33,507 nucleotides of DNA from Streptococcus parasanguinis (GCA_018377375.1 JAGZZN010000016.1:1-33507); one strand, 5' to 3'. Shown: positions 1-7,865, counted from the stretch's first letter. Translations and numbers: made by a program. The notes: generated from the sequence alone by a model not told the origin.

Positions 1-2356
1 CGGGAAAGCCCTTCGCTTGCACCCCCTTGTCTGTGAAGCCTACAATGCCGACTTTGACGGTGACCAAATGGCCATCCACGTACCGCTTTCAGAAGAAGCT
101 CAAGCAGAAGCTCGTATCTTGATGTTGGCTGCTGAGCACATCTTGAATCCAAAAGACGGAAAACCAGTTGTTACCCCATCTCAGGATATGGTATTGGGGA
201 ACTACTACCTCACGATGGAAGAAGCTGGTCGTGAAGGTGAAGGCATGGTCTTTAAAGACCGTGATGAAGCGGTGATGGCCCTTCGCAATGGCTATGTTCA
301 CTTGCATACCCGTGTCGGAATTGCGACAGATAGCTTGAACAAACCATGGACAGAAGCGCAACAACACAAGATTCTCTTGACAACTGTTGGTAAGATCCTC
401 TTTAACGATATCATGCCTGCAGAGCTTCCATATCTTCAAGAACCAAATAATGCCAACTTGACAGAAGGCGTTCCAGCTAAGTACTTCTTGGAACCTGGTC
501 AAGATGTCAAAGCAGCGATTGAGAAGTTGGAATTAAACGTTCCATTCAAGAAGAAAAATCTTGGAAATATCATCGCAGAAATCTTCAAACGCTTCCGTAC
601 AACCGAAACATCTGCTTTCTTGGACCGCTTGAAAGACTTGGGTTACCATCACTCAACCCTTGCCGGTTTGACAGTGGGGATTGCCGATATTCCGGTCGTT
701 GAAGATAAGGCAGAAATCATTGAAGAATCTCACAAACGTGTGGAACAAATCACCAAACAATTCCGTCGTGGTTTGATCACGGATGACGAACGCTACAATG
801 CCGTTACAGCTGAATGGCGTGCAGCCCGTGAGAAATTGGAAAAACGCTTGGTGGATAACCAAGATCCGAAGAACCCAATCGTTATGATGATGGACTCTGG
901 AGCCCGTGGTAACATCTCAAACTTCTCGCAACTTGCCGGTATGCGTGGTTTGATGGCCGCTCCAAATGGACGGATCATGGAATTGCCAATCCTGTCAAAC
1001 TTCCGCGAAGGTTTGTCAGTACTCGAAATGTTCTTCTCAACTCACGGTGCCCGTAAAGGGATGACCGATACGGCCCTCAAGACAGCCGACTCAGGTTACT
1101 TGACTCGTCGTTTGGTTGACGTGGCCCAAGACGTCATTATCCGTGAAGATGACTGTGGAACAGACCGTGGACTTGTGATCCGTGCCATTACTGATGGTAA
1201 GGAAATGATCGAGCCACTCGAAGAACGCTTGACTGGTCGTTATACCAAGAAATCTGTTAAACATCCTGAAACAGGTGAAGTCATCGTTGGTCCAGATACC
1301 TTGATTTCAGAAGACCTAGCACGTGAAATTGTCAAAGCTGGTGTTGAAGAAGTCACTATCCGCTCTGTCTTTACATGTAACACCCGCCATGGTGTCTGCC
1401 GTCACTGTTATGGTATCAACTTGGCGACTGGTGATGCGGTTGAAGTGGGTGAAGCAGTCGGAACTATCGCTGCCCAATCTATCGGGGAACCTGGTACACA
1501 GTTGACCATGCGTACCTTCCACACGGGTGGGGTTGCCTCAAATACCGATATCACTCAGGGTCTTCCTCGTGTCCAAGAAATCTTTGAAGCCCGCAATCCA
1601 AAAGGGGAAGCGGTCATCACTGAGGTCAAAGGGGAAGTCACAGCCATCGAAGAAGATGCTTCTACACGGACCAAGAAAGTCTTTGTCAGCGGAGCAACTG
1701 GTGAGGGTGAATACGTTGTCCCTTACACTGCCCGCATGAAAGTCGAAGTAGGAGATCAAGTCTCTCGTGGTGCGGCTCTGACAGAAGGGTCTATCCAACC
1801 AAAACGTCTCCTTGCCGTTCGTGATGTCTTGTCGGTTGAAACTTACCTTCTTGCGGAAGTACAAAAAGTATACCGTAGCCAAGGGGTAGAAATCGGCGAC
1901 AAACACATCGAGGTAATGGTTCGTCAAATGATCCGTAAAGTACGTGTCATGGATCCAGGAGATACAGACCTTCTTATGGGTACGCTTATGGACATTACAG
2001 ACTTTACAGATGCTAATAAGGATGTCCTTATCTCTGGTGGAGTTCCTGCGACTGCTCGTCCAGTCCTTATGGGAATTACCAAAGCCTCTCTTGAAACCAA
2101 CAGTTTCTTGTCAGCTGCTTCCTTCCAAGAAACCACTCGTGTTCTTACTGACGCAGCGATCCGTGGTAAGAAAGACCATCTCCTTGGACTGAAGGAAAAT
2201 GTTATCATTGGTAAGATTATTCCTGCAGGTACAGGGATGGCTCGTTACCGTAACTTGGAACCACAAGCGATTAACGAAGTTGAAATCATCGAAGAAGTGC
2301 CAGTAACAGATGGAACAGTCGATGAAGTTCAAACAGCTGAGGTCGTAGAAGAATAA
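1..2356 (+). CDS. rpoC: DNA-directed RNA polymerase subunit beta' (3' part)
   Basis: Catalytic largest subunit of RNA polymerase, cut by the window's left edge; the reading frame is open from base 2. The universal active-site motif NADFDGDQM is encoded at about bases 44-70, and its three aspartates hold the catalytic magnesium. A C-terminal zinc-binding site is visible as the CGTDRG and CNTRHGVCRHCYG cysteines, followed by the trigger-loop/bridge-helix region (AAQSIGEPGTQLTMRTFHTGG). The protein ends with an acidic tail (EIIEEVPVTDG onward), normal for streptococcal RpoC. The roughly 780 residues present are about two thirds of a full protein. No break or frameshift is seen. It is presumably cotranscribed with rpoB upstream and is followed by a strong terminator. 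Confidence 0.98.
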   Translation, partial: GKALRLHPLVCEAYNADFDGDQMAIHVPLSEEAQAEARILMLAAEHILNPKDGKPVVTPSQDMVLGNYYLTMEEAGREGEGMVFKDRDEAVMALRNGYVHLHTRVGIATDSLNKPWTEAQQHKILLTTVGKILFNDIMPAELPYLQEPNNANLTEGVPAKYFLEPGQDVKAAIEKLELNVPFKKKNLGNIIAEIFKRFRTTETSAFLDRLKDLGYHHSTLAGLTVGIADIPVVEDKAEIIEESHKRVEQITKQFRRGLITDDERYNAVTAEWRAAREKLEKRLVDNQDPKNPIVMMMDSGARGNISNFSQLAGMRGLMAAPNGRIMELPILSNFREGLSVLEMFFSTHGARKGMTDTALKTADSGYLTRRLVDVAQDVIIREDDCGTDRGLVIRAITDGKEMIEPLEERLTGRYTKKSVKHPETGEVIVGPDTLISEDLAREIVKAGVEEVTIRSVFTCNTRHGVCRHCYGINLATGDAVEVGEAVGTIAAQSIGEPGTQLTMRTFHTGGVASNTDITQGLPRVQEIFEARNPKGEAVITEVKGEVTAIEEDASTRTKKVFVSGATGEGEYVVPYTARMKVEVGDQVSRGAALTEGSIQPKRLLAVRDVLSVETYLLAEVQKVYRSQGVEIGDKHIEVMVRQMIRKVRVMDPGDTDLLMGTLMDITDFTDANKDVLISGGVPATARPVLMGITKASLETNSFLSAASFQETTRVLTDAAIRGKKDHLLGLKENVIIGKIIPAGTGMARYRNLEPQAINEVEIIEEVPVTDGTVDEVQTAEVVEE

Positions 2357-2361
2357 GAAAA

Positions 2362-2393
2362 AAAGTCGGAACTACATGTTCCGGCTTTTTTTT
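2362..2393 (+). terminator. Intrinsic terminator of rpoC
   Basis: Six bases after the rpoC stop, AGTCGGAAC pairs with GTTCCGGCT (one G-U) around the loop TACAT and runs into eight T residues. It separates rpoC from the polysaccharide operon. Confidence 0.9.
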
Positions 2394-2587
2394 GAAAAAA
2401 TTATAAAAATTTATTATTTGAAAAATAATTGTATAATTATTGATTTATTTTTTTACCAAAAATATTAGCCCGGTAGAAGTCGCGCTGTAAATACTTACAA
2501 TTAGTGATTATATGGATATGTATTCTAAACACCAAAATAATAAAATGACTAACTATTAGTAATTTCTTTATAAAACCCAAAAACAGT
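2394..2587 (+). other. AT-rich intergenic stretch without a credible gene
   Basis: About 190 bases, visibly richer in A and T than the flanking genes. No open frame here has both a ribosome binding site and a recognisable product. The only structure noted is a perfect small palindrome, AATAATT-GTAT-AATTATT, at 2424-2441. The stretch may be a junction left by insertion of the polysaccharide operon between rpoC and the competence genes; that is inference. Confidence 0.5.
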
Positions 2588-2616
2588 TTGACATTTAAAG
2601 TCATTGGCGGTAGAAT
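2588..2616 (+). promoter_or_regulatory. Sigma-A promoter of the polysaccharide operon
   Basis: A perfect -35 TTGACA (2588-2593), a 17-base spacer and -10 TAGAAT (2611-2616). Transcription would begin near 2623, giving a leader of about 55 bases with a GGGGGAAG ribosome binding site before the epimerase ATG. The near-consensus form suggests substantial basal expression. Confidence 0.85.
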
Positions 2617-2678
2617 GGAAAAAGATGTACACAAATTAAAAAAATGTCGAATTACATGTATGTCGACGGGGGAAGTTT

Positions 2679-3833
2679 ATGGGAAAATTGAAAATTATGG
2701 TTGTGTTTGGGACGCGACCGGAGGCCATTAAAATGGCCCCTTTGGTGTTGGAGTTGCAAAAGCAGAGGGAGACCATTGAGACCATTACAGTGGTCACTGC
2801 CCAGCACCGTCAAATGCTGGACCAGGTTTTAGAAACCTTTAACATCGTACCTGATTACGATTTGGATATTATGGGGAAAAGCCAGACCTTATTAGACATT
2901 ACCTCTAAAATTCTGAATCAATTAGATCCAGTTATCAAAAAAGAAAAGCCAGATATGGTGCTCGTCCATGGAGATACGACCACTACCTTTGCGGCGAGTT
3001 TGGTTGCCTTTTACAATCAAGTCCGCATTGGTCACGTCGAAGCCGGTTTAAGAACCTTTGATAAATATTCTCCGTATCCAGAAGAGATGAACCGTCAAAT
3101 GACGGATGATCTAGCGGATCTGTATTTTGCGCCGACTGGCGAAAGTAAGGCCAATCTCTTAAAAGAAAATCATCCGGAATCCTCTATTGTGGTGACAGGA
3201 AATACTGCTATTGATGCACTGAAACTCACGGTTCAAGAGAACTATCATCACGAAGTACTGGATCAATTAGATCCAGCTAAAAAAGTCATCCTTGTCACCA
3301 TGCATCGAAGAGAAAATCAAGGAGCTCCCATGAGAGCGGTCTTTGGAGCTCTGAGAGAAATGGTGGATCAAGAACCGGATATTGAAGTGGTTTACCCAGT
3401 GCATCTTAGTCCAGCGGTACAAGAGGCGGCAAACGATCTATTAGGAGATCATGATCGGATCCATCTCATTGCACCTTTAGATGTGCTTGACTTCCACAAC
3501 TTGGCTTCGAGAAGTTACTTCATCATGTCGGATTCAGGTGGGGTACAAGAAGAAGCACCATCATTGGGGAAACCGGTATTGGTATTGCGTGATACAACAG
3601 AACGCCCAGAAGGGGTCAAAGCAGGAACTTTGAAATTAGTTGGTACGGATCCTGCCGTCGTCAAATCCACGATGATGGAGCTCTTAACCAACGAACATCT
3701 TTATCTAGAAATGGCAAATGCCCGAAATCCTTATGGAGATGGAAGAGCTTCTGAGCGAATCGTGCAAGCTATTAAACATTACTTTGGCCAGGGAGATGCT
3801 GCTGAAGAATTTCATGAGGGAGAGAAAGAATAA
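2679..3833 (+). CDS. wecB: UDP-N-acetylglucosamine 2-epimerase (non-hydrolysing)
   Basis: Interconverts UDP-GlcNAc and UDP-ManNAc in the cytoplasm, supplying ManNAc for surface polymers. The 384 residues match the usual length of about 370-390. Family motifs run in order: FGTRPEAIKMAPL near the N-terminus, HGDTTTTFAASL, HVEAGLRTFDKYSPYPEEMNR split across the middle (positions about 119-138), VTMHRRENQG, and SDSGGVQEEAPSLGKPVL followed by the RDTTERPEGV loop. The ATG lies seven bases after a strong GGGGGAAG. It is first in the operon and the next gene begins on the base after its stop. Its position with a GT2 synthase suggests the polymer contains ManNAc, but the enzyme could also feed teichoic-acid linkage or capsule synthesis. 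The alternative name mnaA is equally valid. Confidence 0.95.
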   Translation: MGKLKIMVVFGTRPEAIKMAPLVLELQKQRETIETITVVTAQHRQMLDQVLETFNIVPDYDLDIMGKSQTLLDITSKILNQLDPVIKKEKPDMVLVHGDTTTTFAASLVAFYNQVRIGHVEAGLRTFDKYSPYPEEMNRQMTDDLADLYFAPTGESKANLLKENHPESSIVVTGNTAIDALKLTVQENYHHEVLDQLDPAKKVILVTMHRRENQGAPMRAVFGALREMVDQEPDIEVVYPVHLSPAVQEAANDLLGDHDRIHLIAPLDVLDFHNLASRSYFIMSDSGGVQEEAPSLGKPVLVLRDTTERPEGVKAGTLKLVGTDPAVVKSTMMELLTNEHLYLEMANARNPYGDGRASERIVQAIKHYFGQGDAAEEFHEGEKE

Positions 3834-4622
3834 ATGAAAAAAACGGAAAAGTTAAGTAGATGGTTGCTAATTTTGATTGTTTTCGAAGTACTTCTTTTAC
3901 TTTACTGCTTGTTTTTTGCAAGAGAGATTCTGATTGAAGAAGGATTATTCTTTGTTTTAGGATTATTTTCTGCTATTGTTTTATCAGATTTGTTGTTGAC
4001 ATGGACCATCCTGTTGTCATTTGCCCTAGGGATTGTCTTTTTGGTGGCGGGTGTCGTCTATATCCCATTTCATCAAGCCTTGCTTCTGCTCTTTAGTTTT
4101 CCAATCTTGATTGGAATTTTGACCCGAATTCGCTATCACCTCTTTAAAGAGATTGCAAAAGTGAAGGATCAAGAGCCAGAAGCTTACGCAGATTACCGCA
4201 ACCGCATTGCTTCTTATGGCGGACAAACCAATGATACGATTCAGGTCTTACTCATTCACTGGTCGCATGAGGAATTGTTCTTCCAATTGCAACCGAGAGA
4301 GTACAATCGGACCTTGAACCAAATCAACTATTTGTTAACGCATCATCTGAAGCCAAATGAAAGCTTGTATTATGTATCAGACGGTAATTTCTTGATTTTA
4401 TCTTCTGATAGCGAGCGGGATCTGAAGAGCGATTATATGACGGTCTTAAAACCACAGTTGGAAGGACTGGTGTTCCAAGGAGAAGATGGGGTTCAGGGCA
4501 TCCAATTTCAGTCAGGATTTCTTGTAGTGGATCAATCCAATCGAACCAAATACCATCGCTATAAAGAAATGATTCGTTACTTAAAACGTCAACTTGAAAC
4601 AGATATTATTGTGGAATATTAG
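3834..4622 (+). CDS. Four-helix membrane protein with degenerate GGDEF-like domain (PssE/PelD-like analogue)
   Basis: Not assigned to a named streptococcal family. The first 100 of 262 residues hold about four membrane helices (roughly 9-28, 37-56, 58-77 and 81-98), followed by a cytoplasmic domain. Around residues 178-192, LYYVSDGNFLILSSDS has the spacing of a GGDEF core (compare RxGGDEFLILLP), with the signature changed to SDGNF. The preceding stretch (about 136-172) resembles the domain's first strand and helix. Catalytic residues are absent and no RxxD inhibitory site is seen before SDGNF, so it should be neither a cyclase nor a classical c-di-GMP receptor. In Listeria Pss and in Pel systems a membrane protein with a GGDEF-type domain activates the synthase; a similar role here is inference. 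It directly abuts wecB, so the two are probably translated together. Confidence 0.6.
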   Translation: MKKTEKLSRWLLILIVFEVLLLLYCLFFAREILIEEGLFFVLGLFSAIVLSDLLLTWTILLSFALGIVFLVAGVVYIPFHQALLLLFSFPILIGILTRIRYHLFKEIAKVKDQEPEAYADYRNRIASYGGQTNDTIQVLLIHWSHEELFFQLQPREYNRTLNQINYLLTHHLKPNESLYYVSDGNFLILSSDSERDLKSDYMTVLKPQLEGLVFQGEDGVQGIQFQSGFLVVDQSNRTKYHRYKEMIRYLKRQLETDIIVEY

Positions 4623-4631
4623 GAGGAAAAC

Positions 4632-4772
4632 ATGTCTCTTACAAATATATTTTTTAATATAGCTGTAGGCATCAGTGTATTTTTTGCCTTGTGCTTTATT
4701 GTATTATTTGTAGCTTATACGGTGATTTACCGCCGTGTCAATAAAAACTTTAAGGCGGTGGACCATGATTAG
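4632..4772 (+). CDS. 46-residue single-span membrane protein of the polysaccharide operon
   Basis: A short gene easily missed in annotation. The ATG at 4632 follows a very strong AGGAGG (4621-4626), and the frame ends in TAG at 4770-4772. The product has a short polar start (MSLTNIFFNI), one hydrophobic helix of about 22 residues (10-32), and a basic tail YRRVNKNFKAVDHD that should lie in the cytoplasm. It sits between the GGDEF-like protein and the synthase and overlaps the synthase start by 8 bases, so coupled translation is likely. Small single-span subunits accompany several synthase complexes; acting as a chaperone or subunit of the GT2 enzyme is an inference from position. No homologue is recalled. 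Confidence 0.75.
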   Translation: MSLTNIFFNIAVGISVFFALCFIVLFVAYTVIYRRVNKNFKAVDHD

Positions 4773-6075
4773 TCAAATTGTGATGATTATTGCCTTGATT
4801 TCGATTTGGTTATCCTTAGCCTGGGGGCTAGTAATCCTCTTTTCAGCCGTTCATTTTTGGTTTAAACACAGTGATTTTCGTGTCAATACGGATCCGCTTC
4901 CTTATTATCCAAAAGTGACCATTGTCGTACCCGCCCATAATGAGGATGTGGTCATTGCACAAACAGCCAAAGCGATCCTTGATATGAACTACCCACATGA
5001 TCGTGTAGAATTACTGCTCTTTGCGGATAATTGTTCCGATCGCACCTATGAAGAGTGTTTGGCGGTTAAAGCATTGCCAGAGTATGCCGGACGTGATTTG
5101 ACCATTATCAATCGAAGCGGGACAGGTGGGAAAGCCGGTGTGCTAAATGACGCTTTGGCGATGGCAACCGGAGACTATATCTGCGTCTATGATGCAGATG
5201 CCATGCCTGAAAAGAATGCTCTTTATTTCCTTGTGAAAGAAGTCCTCAAAGATCCAGAACGTCATGTGGCTTCTTTCGGCCGCAATAAAACGCGGAATGC
5301 CAATCAAAACTTCTTGACTCGCTGTATCAACCAAGAAATTGTCGTTACCCAACGGGTTCATCATGTGGGCATGTGGCATCTCTTTAAGATTGGACGGATT
5401 CCAGGAACTAACTTCATTATTCAAACCGAATTTGTCAAGAGTATTGGAGGATGGAAAAACGGTGCCTTGACTGAGGATACAGATATTTCCTTCAAGATTA
5501 TGCAAAGTGGGAAGTTGATTGCGCTAGCCTATAATTCAGAAGCCTTCCAACAAGAGCCAGAGACTCTGAAGAGTTACTATATGCAACGGAAACGTTGGGC
5601 CAAAGGGAATTATGAAGTGGTTCTTTCCAACTTCAAGCATTTATTTGGTAAGGGAAATTGGCGCGTGAAGTTGGAAGTGACCAACTATTCCTGTGTCTTC
5701 TTCTGGTTTAACGCAGCCATCGTCTTATCGGACTTGATCTTTTTTGCCAATATTCTGGCCATGTGTATCCATACAGTGGTGCCAGGTGTGCAAATTCCAT
5801 TTGCCTTTGATTCTGAAAATATCTACATTGCGCAATTGATGCTCTTCAATTGGATCTTGATGATTGGGCTTTATCTGCTTCAGATTAATGTGGCTCTTGC
5901 CTCACAATTTGGTCAAGCCACTACCAAGCAAATTTGGTTGGCCTTGGCTGCCTATTTCACCTATTCTCAACTGTTTATCATTGTGTCGATTGATGCCATC
6001 TCTTCGATTGTGATGGATAAACTATTGCACCGGAAAGAAACCAAATGGGTTAAAACAAAACGATTCGCAGGATAG
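4765..6075 (+). CDS. Processive family-2 glycosyltransferase (polysaccharide synthase)
   Basis: A membrane synthase of the BcsA/IcaA/PssC type that polymerises a nucleotide sugar and extrudes the chain. Of 436 residues, the N-terminus has one long or two short helices (about 3-30). The GT-A domain follows, with VVPAHNE (55-61), the metal-binding DADA (143-146), catalytic-base motif TEDTD (236-240) and acceptor motif QRKRW (274-278). About four C-terminal helices lie at roughly 310-335, 355-380, 388-405 and 405-420. ATG 4765 is preferred because AAGGCGG lies six bases upstream and the gene then overlaps the small upstream gene by 8 bases; a GTG at 4735 would add ten residues without better support. 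Substrate is not certain: the neighbouring epimerase makes UDP-ManNAc attractive, UDP-GlcNAc and UDP-Glc remain possible. No PilZ domain is present. Confidence 0.85.
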   Translation: MISQIVMIIALISIWLSLAWGLVILFSAVHFWFKHSDFRVNTDPLPYYPKVTIVVPAHNEDVVIAQTAKAILDMNYPHDRVELLLFADNCSDRTYEECLAVKALPEYAGRDLTIINRSGTGGKAGVLNDALAMATGDYICVYDADAMPEKNALYFLVKEVLKDPERHVASFGRNKTRNANQNFLTRCINQEIVVTQRVHHVGMWHLFKIGRIPGTNFIIQTEFVKSIGGWKNGALTEDTDISFKIMQSGKLIALAYNSEAFQQEPETLKSYYMQRKRWAKGNYEVVLSNFKHLFGKGNWRVKLEVTNYSCVFFWFNAAIVLSDLIFFANILAMCIHTVVPGVQIPFAFDSENIYIAQLMLFNWILMIGLYLLQINVALASQFGQATTKQIWLALAAYFTYSQLFIIVSIDAISSIVMDKLLHRKETKWVKTKRFAG

Positions 6076-6083
6076 GAGAAATT

Positions 6084-7187
6084 ATGAAAACGAAAAAGAT
6101 GAGATATGTATGGTTTCTAGTCATCCTTTGCATTTTCTGTTTGACCTTGTTTTTAGCGAGAACGAGAAGTAAAGTGGAGATGCGAAATCGAATTTATCAT
6201 CAGTGGAATGAGCATTTTGTTGTTTCAAAAGGGAAAGAATCCTATGTTCGAACCACCAATGATAGCAATCAAACAGTAGTGTTATCCGAGGCACAAAGTT
6301 ATGGAATGCTCATTACTGTTGCAGCTGCCGAAAAAGGACAAGCCCAACAAGCAGACTTTGACCGACTCTATCACTATTATCTAAATCATCGCTTGGAAGG
6401 TACCCAATTGATGTCTTGGAAACAAACCATCAGCAATGGAAAAGCAAAGGATGAGGATCATAACGCTACAGATGGAGATCTCTACATCGCCTATGCTCTT
6501 CTAAAAGCCGCTCAGCAATGGCCAAAGCAAGCTAAAGACTACCAGGCTCAAGCCAAAGCGATTTTAGAAGATATTCTCGCACACAACTACAATGAAGAAA
6601 CTGGTGTGTTAACGGTGGGGAATTGGGCCAATCAGGACTCGGAGTTTTATCATTTGATGCGGACGTCTGATACACTGCCAGCGCAATTCCAGATCTTTTA
6701 TGAAGTGACAAAAGATTCGAAGTGGTTGGATATCAAAGAAAAGATGTTGCAGCAACTCCAAACGATCAGCTCCCAAACCAAAACAGGTTTACTACCTGAT
6801 TTCATCTGGGTAGATGAGCAAGGAACGCGCGTAGCGGATCCAAAGACGATTGAATCCAAGTATGATGGTGCCTACTCGTATAACGCTTGTCGCCTTCCAT
6901 ACAACCTTGTTCAAAGTAAGGACAAAACCAGTCAACAATTGGTGAAAAAGATGCTTAACTTTTTCAAGAGTCAAAGAAACCTGTATGCAGGTTATGACTT
7001 GAAAGGGAAGGCCTTGAACAATCATCAGGCAGCAAGCTTTTTGGCACCGATTGTCTATGCCTCTGAACATGAAAAAGGCTATTTGAAGTTGGTGCAACAG
7101 AACAAGTATATCTTTACACAAGATCTACCTCTGAACAACTATTACGATGCAACCATGACAACCATGATTGCACTTGAATTGTTCTAA
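6084..7187 (+). CDS. Membrane-anchored glycoside hydrolase family 8
   Basis: A GH8 endo-hydrolase of 367 residues. A basic N-terminus precedes one hydrophobic segment (about 9-25) without a clear cleavage site, so the enzyme is probably anchored with its domain outside. The family's general-acid motif is seen as SEAQSYGM (Glu69), and the second conserved acidic motif as ATDGDLYIAYALL (Asp130, Asp132). GH8 hydrolases recur beside GT2 synthases (BcsZ in cellulose systems, PssZ in Listeria) and cut or edit the emerging polymer. It starts 8 bases after the synthase stop, with GGAGAA upstream, and ends the operon before a terminator. The usual substrates, beta-1,4-glucan or chitosan, need not apply; the operon product is the likeliest substrate. 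Confidence 0.88.
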   Translation: MKTKKMRYVWFLVILCIFCLTLFLARTRSKVEMRNRIYHQWNEHFVVSKGKESYVRTTNDSNQTVVLSEAQSYGMLITVAAAEKGQAQQADFDRLYHYYLNHRLEGTQLMSWKQTISNGKAKDEDHNATDGDLYIAYALLKAAQQWPKQAKDYQAQAKAILEDILAHNYNEETGVLTVGNWANQDSEFYHLMRTSDTLPAQFQIFYEVTKDSKWLDIKEKMLQQLQTISSQTKTGLLPDFIWVDEQGTRVADPKTIESKYDGAYSYNACRLPYNLVQSKDKTSQQLVKKMLNFFKSQRNLYAGYDLKGKALNNHQAASFLAPIVYASEHEKGYLKLVQQNKYIFTQDLPLNNYYDATMTTMIALELF

Positions 7188-7198
7188 ATACTTGAGAA

Positions 7199-7249
7199 AA
7201 GAGAGTTCCCAGGATGGTCTGTCCATTTTATTGGAACTCTCTTCTTTTG
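7199..7249 (+). terminator. Terminator of the polysaccharide operon
   Basis: AGAGAGTTCC (7200-7209) pairs perfectly with GGAACTCTCT (7233-7242) and is followed by TCTTTT. The 23-base loop can form an inner GGA/TCC pairing. The T tract is interrupted, so termination may be incomplete. Confidence 0.75.
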
Positions 7250-7375
7250 ATTCTCGAAAAAAGGACCCAATAGCAATTAGGCAGTCTATTTTTGGAAAAT
7301 AATGGTGAAAATCGCCTGAAAACTACCTGAAAAAGCATGTTCTGAGCAGAAAACTTTTATTCTCAAAGGATTTTC

Positions 7376-7383
7376 TATATAAT
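7376..7383 (+). promoter_or_regulatory. -10 element upstream of the DUF1033 gene
   Basis: A perfect TATAAT at 7378-7383, about 27 bases before the gene. The -35 position (about 7355-7360, TTTTAT) is weak, so strength and regulation are uncertain. Confidence 0.6.
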
Positions 7384-7409
7384 AGAGGATACAAAGGATG
7401 GAAGAGTTT

Positions 7410-7799
7410 ATGTATCGAGTGATTGAAATGTACGGGGACTGTGAACCCTGGTGGTTTTTAGATGGTTGGGAAGAAGATATCGTCAGTAGTCGAAAGTTTG
7501 AAGACTATTACCAGGCTTTGAAATACTACAAGCAGAAGTGGTTGGAGTTAAATGAGCACTTTCCAAGTTATAAGAGTCGGAGTGATCTCATGACGATCTT
7601 TTGGGATACCAAGGAGCAAGAGTGGTGTGAGGACTGCAGTGAAGATGTGCAGCTTTTCCACTCGATTGTCCTCTTAGAAGACGAGCACAAGATCCCTAAA
7701 AGCAAGCTCCGCCCAGGCTACGAAAAGGAAAAAGGCAGTCGCAAGCACCGTTCTTGTCAATATACACTCGATTCAAAAAAGGGGACAACCCTATCATAA
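7410..7799 (+). CDS. DUF1033 family protein
   Basis: A small soluble protein of unknown function, common in streptococci and typically located just upstream of the comG operon, as here. The start MYRVIEMYGDCEPWWFL and the following acidic, aromatic-rich stretch (DGWEEDIV) are characteristic. A WCEDC pair of cysteines is near residue 72, and the C-terminus is basic. ATG 7410 gives the remembered family N-terminus, and GGATGGAAGAG lies just upstream; ATG 7398 would add four residues. At 129 residues it is close to the family's usual 120-130. No catalytic motif or membrane segment is visible, and proximity to competence genes is not evidence of a competence role. It has its own promoter and terminator. 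Confidence 0.85.
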   Translation: MYRVIEMYGDCEPWWFLDGWEEDIVSSRKFEDYYQALKYYKQKWLELNEHFPSYKSRSDLMTIFWDTKEQEWCEDCSEDVQLFHSIVLLEDEHKIPKSKLRPGYEKEKGSRKHRSCQYTLDSKKGTTLS

Positions 7800-7809
7800 G
7801 AGACATTCG

Positions 7810-7848
7810 GAAGATTTTTTAGAGCGATCTAGAAAGTCTTCTTTTTTT
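7810..7848 (+). terminator. Terminator between DUF1033 gene and comGA
   Basis: A 14-base stem, GAAGATTTTTTAGA (7810-7823) with TCTAGAAAGTCTTC (7828-7841), containing two G-U pairs and a GCGA loop, followed by seven T residues. It isolates the competence operon from readthrough. Confidence 0.85.
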
Positions 7849-7857
7849 GTCTTCTTT

Positions 7858-7865
7858 TTCGAATA
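7858..7865 (+). promoter_or_regulatory. ComX (SigX) box of the comG operon
   Basis: TTCGAATA after a run of T residues, 21 bases before the comGA ATG. The classical streptococcal ComX box is TACGAATA, so this has one change, A to T at position 2. The identical octamer lies before ssbB at 22985-22992, another late competence gene, which strongly supports the assignment. The operon should be expressed only when the alternative sigma factor ComX is made. Confidence 0.85.

Noticed and set aside
89..2332. Several antisense and out-of-frame open frames of 60-137 codons across rpoC
   Set aside because: They lack ribosome binding sites and recognisable products, and mirror the codon pattern of rpoC, an unbroken known gene.
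2437..2634. A 65-codon minus-strand frame in the AT-rich gap after rpoC
   Set aside because: It overlaps the operon promoter, has no clear ribosome binding site and no family resemblance; long frames in AT-rich DNA are not rare.
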